NCBI GenBank assembly: GCA_022575985.1
Contig: JAKSXM010000231.1
Location: 20,684,501 to 20,748,500 of the forward strand
DNA: 64,000 bases
Reading direction: 5' to 3'
Origin: Anagrus nilaparvatae
Taxonomy: Eukaryota > Arthropoda > Insecta > Hymenoptera > Mymaridae
Part shown: piece after piece, positions 10,650 to 23,426 of the stretch
Position numbering within the stretch: position 1 is the first letter of the stretch
Layout of the letters: the number at the start of each line of letters is the position of its first letter
Position numbers and translations under genes: made by a program
The notes under the pieces: generated by a model
The model's input: the letters and a program-made list of their open reading frames with translations, nothing else
Databases searched by the model: none
What the model was told of the DNA's origin: nothing

Positions 10650-13183
10650 ATGAAAGTCACGCTGCAGTCCAAAAGTACCATCCAAAATTTTTGACGTAAC
10701 ACATAACGAAAAATATATCTTTACAAAAGTTAATAAATAATAAAAATTAAATTAACAAAACTAACAAAAATTAAGGTAACAATAAATAAATAGTTAAAAA
10801 GAATATATATTTGGCCAATAAATGTTATAAACAATTTCTATACCGTTGAATGGAATAACTTGAACTTAGAGTATGTGATAATTATGAAGTTATATATTAA
10901 ATTTTCACAAAGAAAATTATTGTGCTACCAATCGTAGTAAATTTATACTCAATTTAAAAACCGTAGCTCGGAATACAGTAATTTGAATTTTTCACCAGTT
11001 TACGTTCTTTTATATTCTTACCGTCGAATGTAATTTAAATTGAGTTTTTTTTAAATATTCTATAGGCGATAGCGAGTGAAATGAAGTAAACTTGATGATT
11101 GTGCGTTTCATTTTAATTAACTAAATACAAGTGAAATTCCTAGTGCCGCAAGCGTAACTTTTTAAAAAACTCATATTTTTTAAACAGTGCGTGACATGTA
11201 ATAAAATTTTTAACTTTACAAATATTGTGATCGATAATAAAAATTATTTTTTTTCTTCTTGTTAAGTCGGTGACGTAAAGTTTTCACTACAAATTTTATA
11301 ATTCTGATAATAAAAAAAAATTATTTAGCATTTATTTTGTTTGTTTACATGTTTTCAGGTTAAATTTTAATTATTATCAGTTTAATTTTGAAATAGTAAT
11401 TGGATACTGTAAACACGTTGGGTAGCTAATTCACAGTGGTCTGGAAAGCGAAAAATGTTTCACCATGATGCCCCCAAAAATCTCTGGTATTTTCTTATTC
11501 TATATGGTCTCCTGAGGCAAGAAAAGCTTGTCCTATAATTAAAACCGTAGCGTTCGGATATATAAGTTACTCTTGTAAATATTATTCAGAAAACTATCTC
11601 TTGAAACCTGCGAAACTTTAAAAAATTGGTCCCTTAAAATTGAAAAAAATGGATTTTTTTCCTAAAAATCGTGGTAAAATGTTTAAATAAATAGCCAATT
11701 ATGATTTTACTGGAAAAATTACTATGGAATACGTCTTTAAATCCAGTTTATAACCTCATTTGAATCTGATAGAAAAATTCAAAGTCTGTGAAATTTAAAA
11801 AAAATCCAATATTTAACATTTGAGTTGCTCTAAGACCTTGAAAATTAAAAATTTGTATTTTTTGGTCCGAAATAAACTTATTTTAGTAAATTATAATCAC
11901 AAAACAATTAAAAATACATAAATCCATCATTAAAAATAATTTTAATTTAATAAAAAAATTTCAGAAATTTTTTTTTTTCAAATAATGAAAAAATATGATT
12001 TTCAGCCTTCCAACTCAAAAATAAACTATGGGGCGAGCAAAATTTTTTGTATTCCTTACTTGTTCGTCACTTTATATGGTCTAAAATCATGTAAAAAATG
12101 TGAAATTAAAAAAAAAATTTTTTTTTTACCGCCCAAGAACCCCTAAATTGGGGCGGTTCTCCCCCGAGAGCTACGGTTTTAATTTTAGGACAAGCATTTC
12201 CTGCCTCAGGAGACCCTATAGAATAAGAAAATACCAGAGATTTTTGGGGGCATCGTGGTGAAACTTTTTTCGCGAGACGTAATTTGTATAATTTTATAGA
12301 TAAAAATTTAATTTTTTATTTTAGGTATCATGTGAATAAATTTAAATTTTCTGAATTAATTTTATTCTTGGATAATACTTAAGTGAACTACCCAAAACAC
12401 CAAAATTTTATCAGGAATACCAAAAAATGATTATTTTTTAATACTTTTGAGGAATGTTTGGGTGAAAAAGTATTTTTTAGAAAAAAGTTTCTGAAATCAT
12501 AAAACGATAACAAATTTAGAGATAAAATAACACGGTATTGCAACAAAAGTGAAAATTTGATTTGTGTTTTATATAAATTTTGCTAACAACATCAAACAAT
12601 TTAAATGAATTTTTTTCAAATTATGCTGATTTTTTTAAAGAATGTTTCATTTTAAAAAACTATTCAAAAAACGCACGTTCCATATCATAAAAAACTCAAT
12701 TCAAGTCTCATGGTTTTCTTTAGTTATACTAAAGTACAATAACTCAGACTTCCTAAAGTACAAATTGTAAGAATTAGATTATTTTAGAAGTTGATTTTGA
12801 TCTAAGGATAAAAAAAAGAAAAAAATAACTTCCAACCAAAAATGCGAATACTTAAATTAATGCATTTTTATCTTATACCGTCTGGTAAATAGCAGTTACA
12901 ATATTATTTCTTACAAATATTTAGTATTATGAATAAACTATATAAATTTTACAAATGTGCCTAAAAATAACAGTTTTTAAAAAAAATTATCGAAATAGTA
13001 ACGGTTAGGTAGAAACGCCTATATATTCTTTTTAACTATTAATTTATTGTAACCTAAATTTTTGTTAGTTTTGTTAATTTAATTCTTATTATTTATTTTC
13101 TTTTGTAAAGATATACTTTTTTTTCGTTACGTATTACGTCTACAATTTTGGATGGTACTTTTGAACGTCAGCGTGACTTTCAT
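10650..13183. repeat. 2.5-kb inverted-repeat structure, ~165-bp arms
   Basis: The left arm 10650-10811 (ATGAAAGTCACGC...) is repeated inverted at 13021-13183 (...GCGTGACTTTCAT) with good identity. The structure begins just upstream of the transposase ORF. It contains a second foldback (11448-12273) and no ORF. It could be a non-autonomous DNA element or a terminal region of the transposase element. Confidence 0.7.
11448..12273. mobile_element. ~820-bp foldback nested in the larger inverted repeat
   Basis: The arms at 11457-11551 and 12170-12263 are near-perfect inverted copies. Both carry the block with GCCCCCAAAAATCTCTGG and the flanking TTTCACC. The interior reappears, diverged and without the terminal arms, at about 22660-23426, so this is a dispersed family. 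Confidence 0.75.
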
Positions 13184-14744
13184 CATTTTTTTATCAAATC
13201 GCCTAGAACAATTTATATTGCTTAATAAATTGAAAATGACATTTTGTGTACCTCATTGTGATTCAATAAATATGGTTATTTTCAAATGTAATGACACGGA
13301 GGGTGATTGTAGCAATTACTAACTATTCCTCAATCAGTGTCCAGTGGAGGAGTATTTTATAATTTAGAATCATTTTAATTAATAAAATTTCTTAGTAGTT
13401 TAAAAAAAAAAATATACTTCCAATTGATTAAAACTTACTTTTTAATTTTATTTAATTTAATATTTTAACAAATTTTTTATAAAATATGAAGATTTTTATA
13501 TAAATATTTATAAATAAAATAATGGTCACAAATTGGTGATTCTCATAGTCATTGATTGGGGACTGTGATCCAAAAGTATTTTTTTTTCAAAGGAGCTGCT
13601 AAAAGAGTTTTTAGCTCCTAAGTTAACATTTTTGGGAAGGTAGGACAAATGCAATAAATTTCATGAAGGAAATAGCTAAGGTTTTACAATTGTTTTTTCT
13701 ATTACTTTATTTGCAATTTTCAAAAAGAAAAATAGCAAATTTGTATTATTTTTTTTAAGTCATATTATCGTTAAAAAAATTTTTCCTCCTAGTTTCCCCT
13801 TTTATGAAACCTCTCATCTTGCCACTCATAGAAAATGATTCTGGGATTCCAAAATTTATTTAATAAGTACTTACACAATAAAACAGTATTATTCATTTTT
13901 TTCTGAAAACTTTAAATTTTTACACAGGAAAAACAATATCTATGGGCAGTATTAATATGAAAGCCTCATATTCAAAATTCACTGCTTTCAAAAATTCTTT
14001 TTCCCCGAATTTCAAATATCCCGTGACCAAAAAATAAAATGTGACAAAAAATTTTGATTGAGCAGAAAATTAAACATAAGTATCAAACTGTTTACGTTTT
14101 TACAAGATTTAATTTAAAATACAGGAAATATTGAAAGAATTATGTACGTTAATTAAGATAAATTTAACATAATTTAAAAAAACAAAAAACATTTGTTCTA
14201 AAATTTGACATTTTAATATTTGAGTTTAAAATAAACCTTAAAAATAAAATCTTCTAAAAACATATAACTTACATGCTTATGTACAATTTTCCACATAGTT
14301 ATGATTGCACTTTTATTAGGTTTTGTGAATTACTATGGGATATCAAACAGTTGTGAAAAATGAATTTTTAAAAGAAGTTATCTTAAAATTTGATACTTTC
14401 AAATTAAGACCGCTCATCGAAAATTTTATCCTAATTGAAGTGTCAATCACCCCTATTTGCATCCTAAGTAAGTTAATTTAACAAAAAAGAATTTTTGTTT
14501 TATTTCCATGGGGATTATTATTGTTTTTGGACTGCTGAACTTTAGTAATATGCCAAAATATATAACTTAAGTTAAATTTCTTAACATTACTTTTTTTTAA
14601 ATAGTTAATTAACTGAATGCTTTTTTATCGCAAAAAAAATTTGCAGAAATAATAAATCTTTACTAAAAAGCCTATTTGGTGGATAATTTAATGCTTAAAG
14701 TAATTTAAATAATAAATATTGAGTACCACAAATCTTAGCTATTT
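13184..14744. other. AT-rich stretch, nothing recognised
   Basis: No ORF of note, no clear inverted ends and no recognisable domain on either strand. Homopolymer A/T runs dominate. Confidence 0.6.
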
Positions 14745-15250
14745 ATCTGACTTTAAAATTGAGTTTAGCAGTCCTAAAAATATAATTGGCCCCTTTGAAA
14801 TAGAAAAAAAACTCATCGTAAAAAATACAGTCTAAGGGGTGATAGGGGCAAGATGGGGGTAATAATTTGCTCAGTAATTAAATTTTTTGACATAAAGTTT
14901 GTGTTTATAAGCCAAAAAACGAACTTCACTCTATTGAAATAAGAAAAAAATATACTGTTTTTAAGAACAGAAATGTACGATGAAAGGGACAAAAATAGTG
15001 ATAGAGAATTTAAATTAATATTTTGACATCAATCAATATGAGTTGAGAAGATCAAAAAATGTAATTTACCCTATTGAAACAAAAAAAAATTTGTTTTTGT
15101 AAATAAAATGTAAGGGGTGAAGGGGGCGAAAATAGAGGTGATTGTTACTTAAATTAAATATATTGACACCCATTTTGAGTTTAGAAGCCCCAAAAACCTA
15201 CTTGACCCTTTTAAAATAGAAAAAAATCTGCTGGTAGCCGGAAACTTGAT
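14745..15250. repeat. Degenerate ~138-bp tandem repeat
   Basis: Three full copies and one partial copy, each with the order TTGACAnnnA... GAGTTTAGAAG-like, CCCCTTTGAAATAGAAAA-like, then AAGGGGTGAnAGGGGC-like. Copies begin near 14745, 14881, 15021 and 15159. They are strongly diverged from each other. Another copy lies at 20190-20370. Confidence 0.6.
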
Positions 15251-17230
15251 ACCCCCCCTGCGTATATTGACTGAAGTATAAGTTGACGTGTGATTTGAGC
15301 CATTCTTTATTTTTTCGGTTTTGGGTATTAATATACAATTGGTTGAGTTGAAGCTGTTATTATTCGTATAATAATAGGCGTATTTCAGAATACAAGGCTG
15401 ATTTCTAAAGAACCAAAAAATCAAACCATGCTACGCAAATGCAAACTGCAAGGGCATTTGGTGCTTTAAAAGCTCTAAACCAACGCAGCTTGCGTTGCGT
15501 ATCCTAATAAGGTTGTATTAAAAAACTGCCATAGGCTAGTATGCATAAATGTTTACGATCCTAATAAAAATCAGTTTGAATTTTAAATGGCTCCATATAG
15601 AGAATACACTGAAACAGGGGCTTTATATTCTAGAAACTGATTCACAACGAAAAATTAAAGTATTTTGAACATTCGTCAGAAAGTTTTGAGTCTCGTACTT
15701 TTTTATTCACTGAGTGAGTTTCAATTCATTGAAAATATTTTTATTAAAATAAAAAATATATTTCAGTTTTATTTTTTTAACAATGCGTGTGCAAAATATT
15801 GATGTTTTAATTATTTTATATTATTTTAGCAGCTCGTAAGAAATTTTGTAACCAAAATATTGGAAAATTAGCTCTGTAGGGACTCAAAAAATTGACTCTC
15901 AAAGTACAAACAAGCAGATTTCAGTCTATTTTAAACTGAAATACTTTCAAGAGGTCGCAGTTATAGTTTTTTCTTGTTGCATTTACCTCTGTTATCCAAT
16001 ACAAACTAAAAAATAAACTTATTTTTTTTTTTAAGTCTTTGGATGAATAATTACTATTATTTAAAAACTTTAAACAGTCTCAGCTATTAAGCTTTAGAGT
16101 CTTCTTATTTTAGAGTTGCTATTAACGAAATTTAAGTGTAAATAGCCTAGTCAAGTATTTTTTCTATTGGATCGCGTAGTACAATTCATTAAATTTAGTT
16201 ATTTTAAAGGTCCCTATACGTAATTTAATATCATGTAATAAAAAATTGCCCTTTAAAATAATAATAAAACAAATAATTTAATTTTAATAAGTATTCAAAT
16301 AGTTATCTTTATATTTACATTTCTTTCTATTAAATGCTCCGTTTTATATTATTTAAATGCACGTTAAGCATGTGCACTACAAAGGTTACTAGATATATTA
16401 AGTCGAGATTGTTATTTTCTATATTTATTTTATTAATTAATATTCTTAAAAGGTTTAAAACATCTTAAACTTTTTTTTAAAATTTTCCTAATTAATTTTT
16501 TTCTTAGTCCAATGAGTTTCCTGAAATTCTCTTTTGTAATTTACGATAAATCTTAAAATATGTAGGTTTTTTTTGGCTTCCGACATTTAATTTCCATGTT
16601 AAATGTTTTTATTAATTTCTCATCGTAAAAGGTATGAAATGTTATAAAATTTTAACACTGTTATTAGTACATTAAAAACATTAAGTCTGTGACATTTAAA
16701 CCTAATCTGTTTTGTAATTGCTCAGCACTTATACCTCCTTAAAAAAGTTTAAGCAAGTAATCAACTTACTTGATTTATATCTCAATCAAGATCTCAATAA
16801 TTTATTATTTGTAAAACATAATGAACTTTTTAGTCTAAACTTAAGGAAATGTTATTTTTTTAAAAATGGACTGAAATCTGCCTTGATAAAGGACTAAAAT
16901 TTTGGCTACAGAAGCTTTTCATAAAGCCCAGAAATTCCGTTATACATAAACTATATAACATATAGACTTGAATTGAAACATCATTTTAGAATTATAAAGC
17001 TTTCAATTTTGTAAAATGCAAATATTCGTACAAAAAACCGGTTTTATGTGTATAAAATTAAATTACATTAATTAAAACTAAACTTTTTTTAAATTAAAAT
17101 AATTTACATAAAAAGTCATTATTTTTAAGTGAAATTCATTCGTTCCTCGAATTAGGTATAAGAAATAATCGTTTAGGTTGCTATGCTTAAAATTCAAATG
17201 AATACAAGCAAAAACAGAACTTTGTCAAAA
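15251..17230. other. AT-rich stretch, nothing recognised
   Basis: About 2 kb without supported genes, repeats with clear ends or RNA genes. Confidence 0.55.
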
Positions 17231-18095
17231 TAGGGGACTTGCATGTAATCAAATTTATAAATAAATTATACACCAATATCTTCATTAAGTTGCGTACTTT
17301 ACATTTTTAAAAATAATTTTTAATGAAATAATATATTTTTTTCATAAATTTTAATTAAAAACTCGAAAAAAATACGCTAATTCGAAATGAATTCACAAGC
17401 GCGGTCACGTGATATGACGTCATAACACCCTTTATGAAATACACACATTGTAACGCACACATCTAAGAATAATATTATTGTAAGAAATTTCCTTACTGTA
17501 AATGCACTTACTCGGAAAAATTTTGTTTTTTTAATATTATTTCATTCATTAGCTAATAGTTTAAATAACTTTTTAGATTAACTCGTTAACGCCGACGCGG
17601 AGAGTTTTGGTAATCGTAAAAAAGCATTAACTTCTATTGGTATTGCCCGTTTTACCCCTTTTAGCCCAGTTTTTTGAGCACATACAAGAGCTATTGGTCA
17701 AAACTAATGATGGGTTTTAATGAAAAATTTTTTAGCCATGTACCTGCAAGGGAAGTTGTTATTTTTTACCATTTCCAAAACTCTCCGCGTCGGCGTTAAT
17801 GAGTTAAAATGTTTTTATAACAAGTCCAAATTAAAATTAATGTAATTGCAGGTACAGGTTACGTTTATTTACTAACACTTTTCAAAACATAAATAAGAAG
17901 GAAAGAGACAGAGCAATCCAAGAGGTGTTGTGACGTCATAGTTTTTTTATGTCACGTGATAAAATTTCAAATTTTTGTTCAGTTTTTAAAAATTAATAAA
18001 AAATTAAACAAACAAAATTTTAAAAAAATAAAAAGTTTATATAAATATCAAATTTTTTAAAAATACGTACAAAAATTTTTTATGCAAGTCCCCTA
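17231..18095. mobile_element. TIR element with TA flanks (GGGGACTTGCAT ends)
   Basis: TAGGGGACTTGCAT at the left is mirrored by ATGCAAGTCCCCTA at the right, consistent with a TA target duplication as in Tc1/mariner-type elements. Subterminal blocks with TCACGTGAT and TGACGTCAT are also inverted (about 17405-17435 against 17923-17962). There is no ORF. A second TIR element is inserted near its centre. Confidence 0.7.
17582..17803. mobile_element. 222-bp MITE flanked by TTAA
   Basis: About 29-bp inverted ends start CTCGTTAACGCCGACGCGG at the left; the right arm ends CGTCGGCGTTAATGAG. TTAA lies directly outside both ends (17578-17581 and 17804-17807). A TTAA target is known for piggyBac and Kolobok superfamilies. 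No ORF. It is nested in the element 17231-18095. A partial second copy ends at 62852. Confidence 0.8.
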
Positions 18096-18161
18096 TTAAA
18101 ATAAAATTAAGAATAAATTGACAAACGATACTTTTATCTGAAATTGTCTTATATTTATTAA

Positions 18162-18592
18162 GGTGTTAGAATACTAAAAATTTATGATAACAGAAATGAA
18201 TGAAACTTATACAACATAAAGATAAAGTCTTTAAGAAATGAAATAAACTTTCTTTTACAACTTTGGTTGCCTAATTATTATTTAATCAAGAAAAAAGTGT
18301 AGGTAGTTTAACATTGCTCTTATGGAAAATCATCTTTGGAGCTTGTGAAAAGTATGATTGCCATTACACAGATTAATGAAACTTAACTAATATGGTAAAT
18401 AAACGCTCAAAGATAATATTTCTAATTTGTTTTACTTGTTTCATTGCATAATTATTAAATAATTAAATAAAAAGTATGTAAATAACCTAGTATTATACTA
18501 ATACATATACGATTTTACATATGTAAGTAGCGTCGATAATTCAGAAATCGAAAAAAAATACCAACAAAATGGCGTTTTAGTATTGTAACACC
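18162..18592. mobile_element. 431-bp MITE flanked by TTAA (GGTGTTAGAATACTAAAA ends)
   Basis: The 18-bp TIRs differ at one position. TTAA flanks at 18158-18161 and 18593-18596. No ORF. A diverged relative lies at 7615-8054, so it is a dispersed non-autonomous family. Confidence 0.82.
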
Positions 18593-18596
18593 TTAA

Positions 18597-19488
18597 CTCA
18601 GTTTAAAAGTTTTCTTGCTTGAAGAATAATTTTCGCATGTTTTTATTAATTTTAATAAAAATTATTCAAATAAAATAATTTATTTATTTCATTAAAATTA
18701 AGATCTTAGACTTTTGTAAAATATTCCGCTTTAAAACTTTTAAAATGTGGGATGCAAAACTAAAATTTTTTTTTTTCAAAATTGATAACAAAATTATTCG
18801 AGAATAAAATCTTTTTTAAGCATAAAAAAGCTCTTTAATTATAAATTTTTAATTACTTAAAATGTTGTAATAAATGCGAAAATTTTAATGTCTGCTTGTT
18901 ACACTAGTATTAGTAATTTTAATTATTTATTTTTAATTTTTATTATTTATTTCTAATTTTAATTATTTATTTTTTCTTAAAAAAAAAAAATAATTTAACT
19001 AACAAAGATAGCACATTCTCGTCAATTTGTTAAAAATAAAAATTTGTCCCATAAAATCTAGTAAACATATAATAACACACTTCTACTGCCACGCCGTTTG
19101 TATACTAAAAAAATAATAAAATTTTCACTGTAAATTCTTTTGTATTTTCTACCCCCCTCGCCCCTAATTATAAATGTAATATGATGAAAAAAAAATAAAT
19201 ATACTTTATACTTGTAAAATAAAAATAAGTTTTATAAATAAAATAAAAAAACAAATTATTAAAAAAAAAAGTTATTCGTATAATTAATATTTATTTATTA
19301 ATGTAACATTATTAAAAAAATAAAAATGAAAAAATATATGTATTATACCTATATAAAGTTTTATTTAATGAAATTAAATATATGGCAAGAACTCTTGACC
19401 ATTTATAAAAAAAAAAGCAACAAAAAAAAATCAACAAATTGTATAAAAAAAATTTATATACAGTAAAAATATAATATAACATAATTCA
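18597..19488. other. AT-rich stretch, nothing recognised
   Basis: Long A and T runs and short near-repeats of the type TTTTAATTATTTATTT at about 18910-18975. No coding signal. Confidence 0.55.
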
Positions 19489-19729
19489 TTATTATTATTG
19501 TTGTTTTCATTGACCTGTACTGGGCATAATTTTTTAAAAGAACGTATTTTTAAAAAATAATTTTAAATGAATTTTAAAAAATTACATAATGTTGCCGCTT
19601 GATATGTCTTAATAAAAAAAGAGATGTAATTTAAAACATACACATATCGAGATAGGCCAATTTAATTTAATATGCTTATTTTAAAAATTATGCCCAGTAC
19701 AGGTAAATGAAAACAACAATAATAATAAT
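19489..19729. mobile_element. ~240-bp hairpin MITE
   Basis: ATTATTATTGTTGTTTTCAT and the following GACCTGTACTGGGCATAAT are repeated inverted at about 19685-19729. The arms are ~40 bp and the loop is AT-rich. No target duplication could be distinguished from the ATT triplets at the ends. Confidence 0.7.
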
Positions 19730-20189
19730 ATATATTTAGAAAATATTTGGGCGATTAATAGAAATAATTAACATTTAATAATTAAAAAATAAAGATTGGG
19801 GGTCAAAAGTTCCAAAACAATGTTCCAAAAAAAAATGTGCCAACCCTCAGAAACATTAATCTTGACCTATTATGCCTTACGAGATAATAAGCTTTCCATA
19901 TTTGGGATGAATAAATGTTTAGTGGGTAGGGGAGGGGGTTAAATAGTTATAAAATAACATTCTAATTAAGTTCAATTAAAAAAAATTTTATTTTGTGTTA
20001 AACTTTAGAATTTAAAAAATGTTTTGTAAAAAAGTCTTTTTCAACAATTTTTTATGTGCTCATTTTTTTTAATCGGGTTTTTAGCTTCTCGGGGTCTTAA
20101 AACGTGCTTATATGCAAAAAATTCAAAAATCCAATTTTCGCCTATCACAATGGTTCCTCATAAAATAAACCTTGTTTTAAAATTTAAAC

Positions 20190-20370
20190 TCTTAGGAATG
20201 AAAGGGATTAAATTAGGAGTGATTTCCTGACACTTAACCTATTACACTTAAAAAAAATATTGTAACATCAAATATGAATTTAGAAGCCCAAAAAATATAA
20301 TTCGCCACATTGAAATAGAAGAACTATATTTTTTTACATTAAAATGTAAGGTGCGAAAGGCACGAAAAAA
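20190..20370. repeat. Dispersed copy of the ~138-bp repeat
   Basis: It contains the same ordered blocks as the tandem array at 14745-15250: GAATTTAGAAGCCCAAAAAAT, ATTGAAATAGAAGAA, and AAAATGTAAGGTGCGAAAGG. Confidence 0.55.
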
Positions 20371-21720
20371 TACTTTGGAATCGATTTTAAGACTGAATTA
20401 AAATGATTATCAGTCGCAATTACATTTTAAAATAACCATATTATAAATAATTTCATATTTTAAAGAGATTTGTTAATATTATTTATAACAGACTTTTCAT
20501 GCACAAGTAAATACCGCAATAGAAAGTACTATTTATTTGTGACATCATTAATATTATATTTATTACTTACCTTTAAGTTTAATTATCCTTTATAAATGTT
20601 AAATGAATAATTTTTTTTCCTAAAATGAACGTACTGTACTTGGGAATTTTATTTAAACTTTTATTTTACATATACTTAGAAGGTTATATGAATCTCCAAA
20701 TAATTTTTTACTTTATTAATTTACTTCTAAACTAGCTGTTCTGAAATGCACGTGTTTATATCAGTTGTAAATAAAAAATGTTTAAGGTACGATTTATTTC
20801 AAAAGCGTCGTGAGCATTTTTTTTTGTAACTATGTAACTACTTTATCGGCCTAGTGACAATATTGTAACTAGCGACATCATTTAAATTTATTTGTATGTA
20901 AATATTGTAAATAAGAAATATAAACATAAATCAAATAAATTAAAATATTTATTAATACTTATACTTAAAAATTTGGTACGTATACTTTTTAAAAAAAATT
21001 ATTATTTTTGCTTTGGCTTTTATGACCCAAAATTTTTATACTAAAAATTGGCTGATTTTCTCTATATAATTATGATATTAATAACATTACTTCAAAAAGA
21101 ATAATGAAATTAATAAATTATTTAATTATTACATTTGATCGGAGTATTTTATTTTTTCATTTTATAAGATAAATTAGATTAAAATGTATCATTGTTTTTA
21201 TTTTATTCTCTTGCTATTTCAGATTGCTACTAAAAGAATTCATTTTCAAAATATCATTCGAGTTATCCGATCACCATCAGCTGAACTATGAGAGCAATCT
21301 ATAAATTCAGCTTCTTCTGTGAACAATGGATTTTTTTTTGAACGTTTCTAAATGTTTTTACGTCTTTAGAAAATTTTAATTTAACTTTGATGTTAAAAAA
21401 TTTTGTTAATTTGTTCAAAAATTAATGAGCAACCCTCCTGGAGGCGAACTTACGTATATCATTTTTTCTTTTAAAAATTCAAAATTTTATGTTTCATTAT
21501 CATATTTAATTGAGTTAAATTTAGAAAACAATTGATAGAAATGTAATAATATATCAAGTTAATTTTTATTAATAAAAAATTTGTCAGGGAAGCTAGTATT
21601 AATTTTTTTTAACTATATTTGAAGTTAAATTATTATTTAATTTTCTCAAAATCGATAAATATAATTTTATTTTTTAATCAAGTCAAAAAAAATTTTAGGT
21701 ATATATTAACAAAACATATA
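20371..21720. other. AT-rich stretch, nothing recognised
   Basis: No supported gene or repeat boundaries in this 1.35 kb. Confidence 0.5.
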
Positions 21721-21724
21721 AATC

Positions 21725-21900
21725 TCGAGAGAGGACTTTGTTGCAACCATGGTTCACGCGCGAAGCAAAAAGTTAAAATATCGTACTTTCGGGCCGCAGT
21801 ACAGATAATTTTATTTACATATCTAGGGCAAAAAAATCCTATTTTCTGCCTTAGGGAGACGGCTTTTTTGCCCATTATATGTAAAACTATTGTTTAGAAC
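21725..21900. other. Less AT-rich segment sharing a core with 32.5 kb
   Basis: The block TTCGGGCCGCAGTACAGA matches TTCGGGTCGCAGTACAGA at about 32554-32571. Overlapping short ORFs on both strands look like composition effects. It may be a fragment of a dispersed repeat. Confidence 0.4.
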
Positions 21901-22659
21901 ACAGGACAAAGTATGGGGTTCGACTTTTGCATGCTGTCTGCACTCGCATGCAAAGCCAAAACCAATATTTTATCCCTTGTTTAATAAATATTACATCTGC
22001 CCATCAATCTCAACTATTTAAGAATGTTTTTTATTTTTATTTTTTAAACGATATATAAATTTCCTGTCGGTAAGGTAATAAACTATTTAAGGGGTTTTTA
22101 CTTTTGATACACCGAGTAGAATTATAGGCGCGAATATAGTACCTTTTTTTAAATGTAAGTAGAAACAAAATGAATAAAGAGTAAAGTTTTTTACCTAGTT
22201 CACTTATATTTTTTTGAAAAAGGGCGGATTCACATTTTATTTTGAAATGAAAAGATTTACTAAATTAAAAATATTTACTAAATAAAACATTTTGTCTAAA
22301 TGAAAAATTGTTACTACATAAAACATTTTTAAATTAAAAAAAAAATTATATTTTCTTGAAATTTTGCACAAAAGATATTTTTATAGAAAAATAATCAAAT
22401 GACCATAATTTGTAAATAATTAAAATTTAATTATTTGTTTCTACTAACAATAAGAAACTTCTAATTTACTATCTTTAAACTAAATTTTCATTAGAATAGC
22501 AGAAGTCGAGATATCACTCCCAGCAATATGCTCTCCAATTTTTCAGCGCCTGACAAAAGCTGAAATGGGCTACTAATGCAAAATATATAATATTGGAACA
22601 AACCAGTAAAAATAAAAACAAAACGTTTTATGGCTAAGGGAATCCCCAGATAAATAAAC

Positions 22660-23426
22660 TAGCGGTAACAACGAATTCCTGAGGAAAAAATTGTTACTCT
22701 AAAAAACTAAAAAAATGACTTTTTCTCCAGTTAAGCGAGGTTAAATGTTAAAATAAATAGTGGGTTCGATTTGAACGGGAAAAATTACTTGGGAATACGT
22801 ATTTTAGTGCAATTTATAACATCATTTGAATCTGCTAGAAAAATTCCAAGTCGATTTGTTAAAAAACCTAATATTTAAAATTTGAACTGCTCTAAGACAT
22901 TGAAAATGAAAAGAATAATTATTTTCAAGTAAAAGATAATACTACTTCAAAATATATAAAATTAAAGTAAATAATAAAATAATTAGTAAAAAATTAATGA
23001 TAAACTAAAATCATTAAAACGGGGCTGATCTTATAATATCTTATTTAAGTTTTTATTATGACTTTTTAATACTATTTTCATTAGTTAATTACAATAATTT
23101 GACTTAAAAAAGTATTAATAACTAAATAAGTAATCTTTATTTTTAAAAACGTTTACTTAACTGCTTTTTAAAGGCTAATAATTAAAATCTTGTTCTGCTT
23201 TAATAAAAATGCTTTTTTTAAGATAAATTATGAGTACAACACAAGTGAAAAAAGAAAAATATATATTGTTTATAATAATTTTAATGAATAAAAAAAAAAA
23301 GTTTCAACAATTGGTTTTTTTAAATATCGCAAAAACGTGATTTTGAGCCTTCTAATTCAAAAAAACTATTGTACACGCAAAATTTTTTCTTTTAATATTG
23401 CTTTTTTGTGACTATATATGATTTAA
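22660..23426. repeat. Diverged copy of the 11.45-12.27 kb element interior
   Basis: Several blocks match in order, including GGGAATACGTATTT against TGGAATACGTCTTT, CATTTGAATCTGCTAGAAAAATTC, and GCTCTAAGAC.TTGAAAAT. The terminal inverted arms are absent. It abuts the ankyrin-TPR pseudogene on its 5' side. Confidence 0.6.

Noticed and set aside
15149..15424. 91-codon minus-strand ORF
   Set aside because: Overlaps the degenerate ~138-bp tandem repeat and has no recognisable domain.
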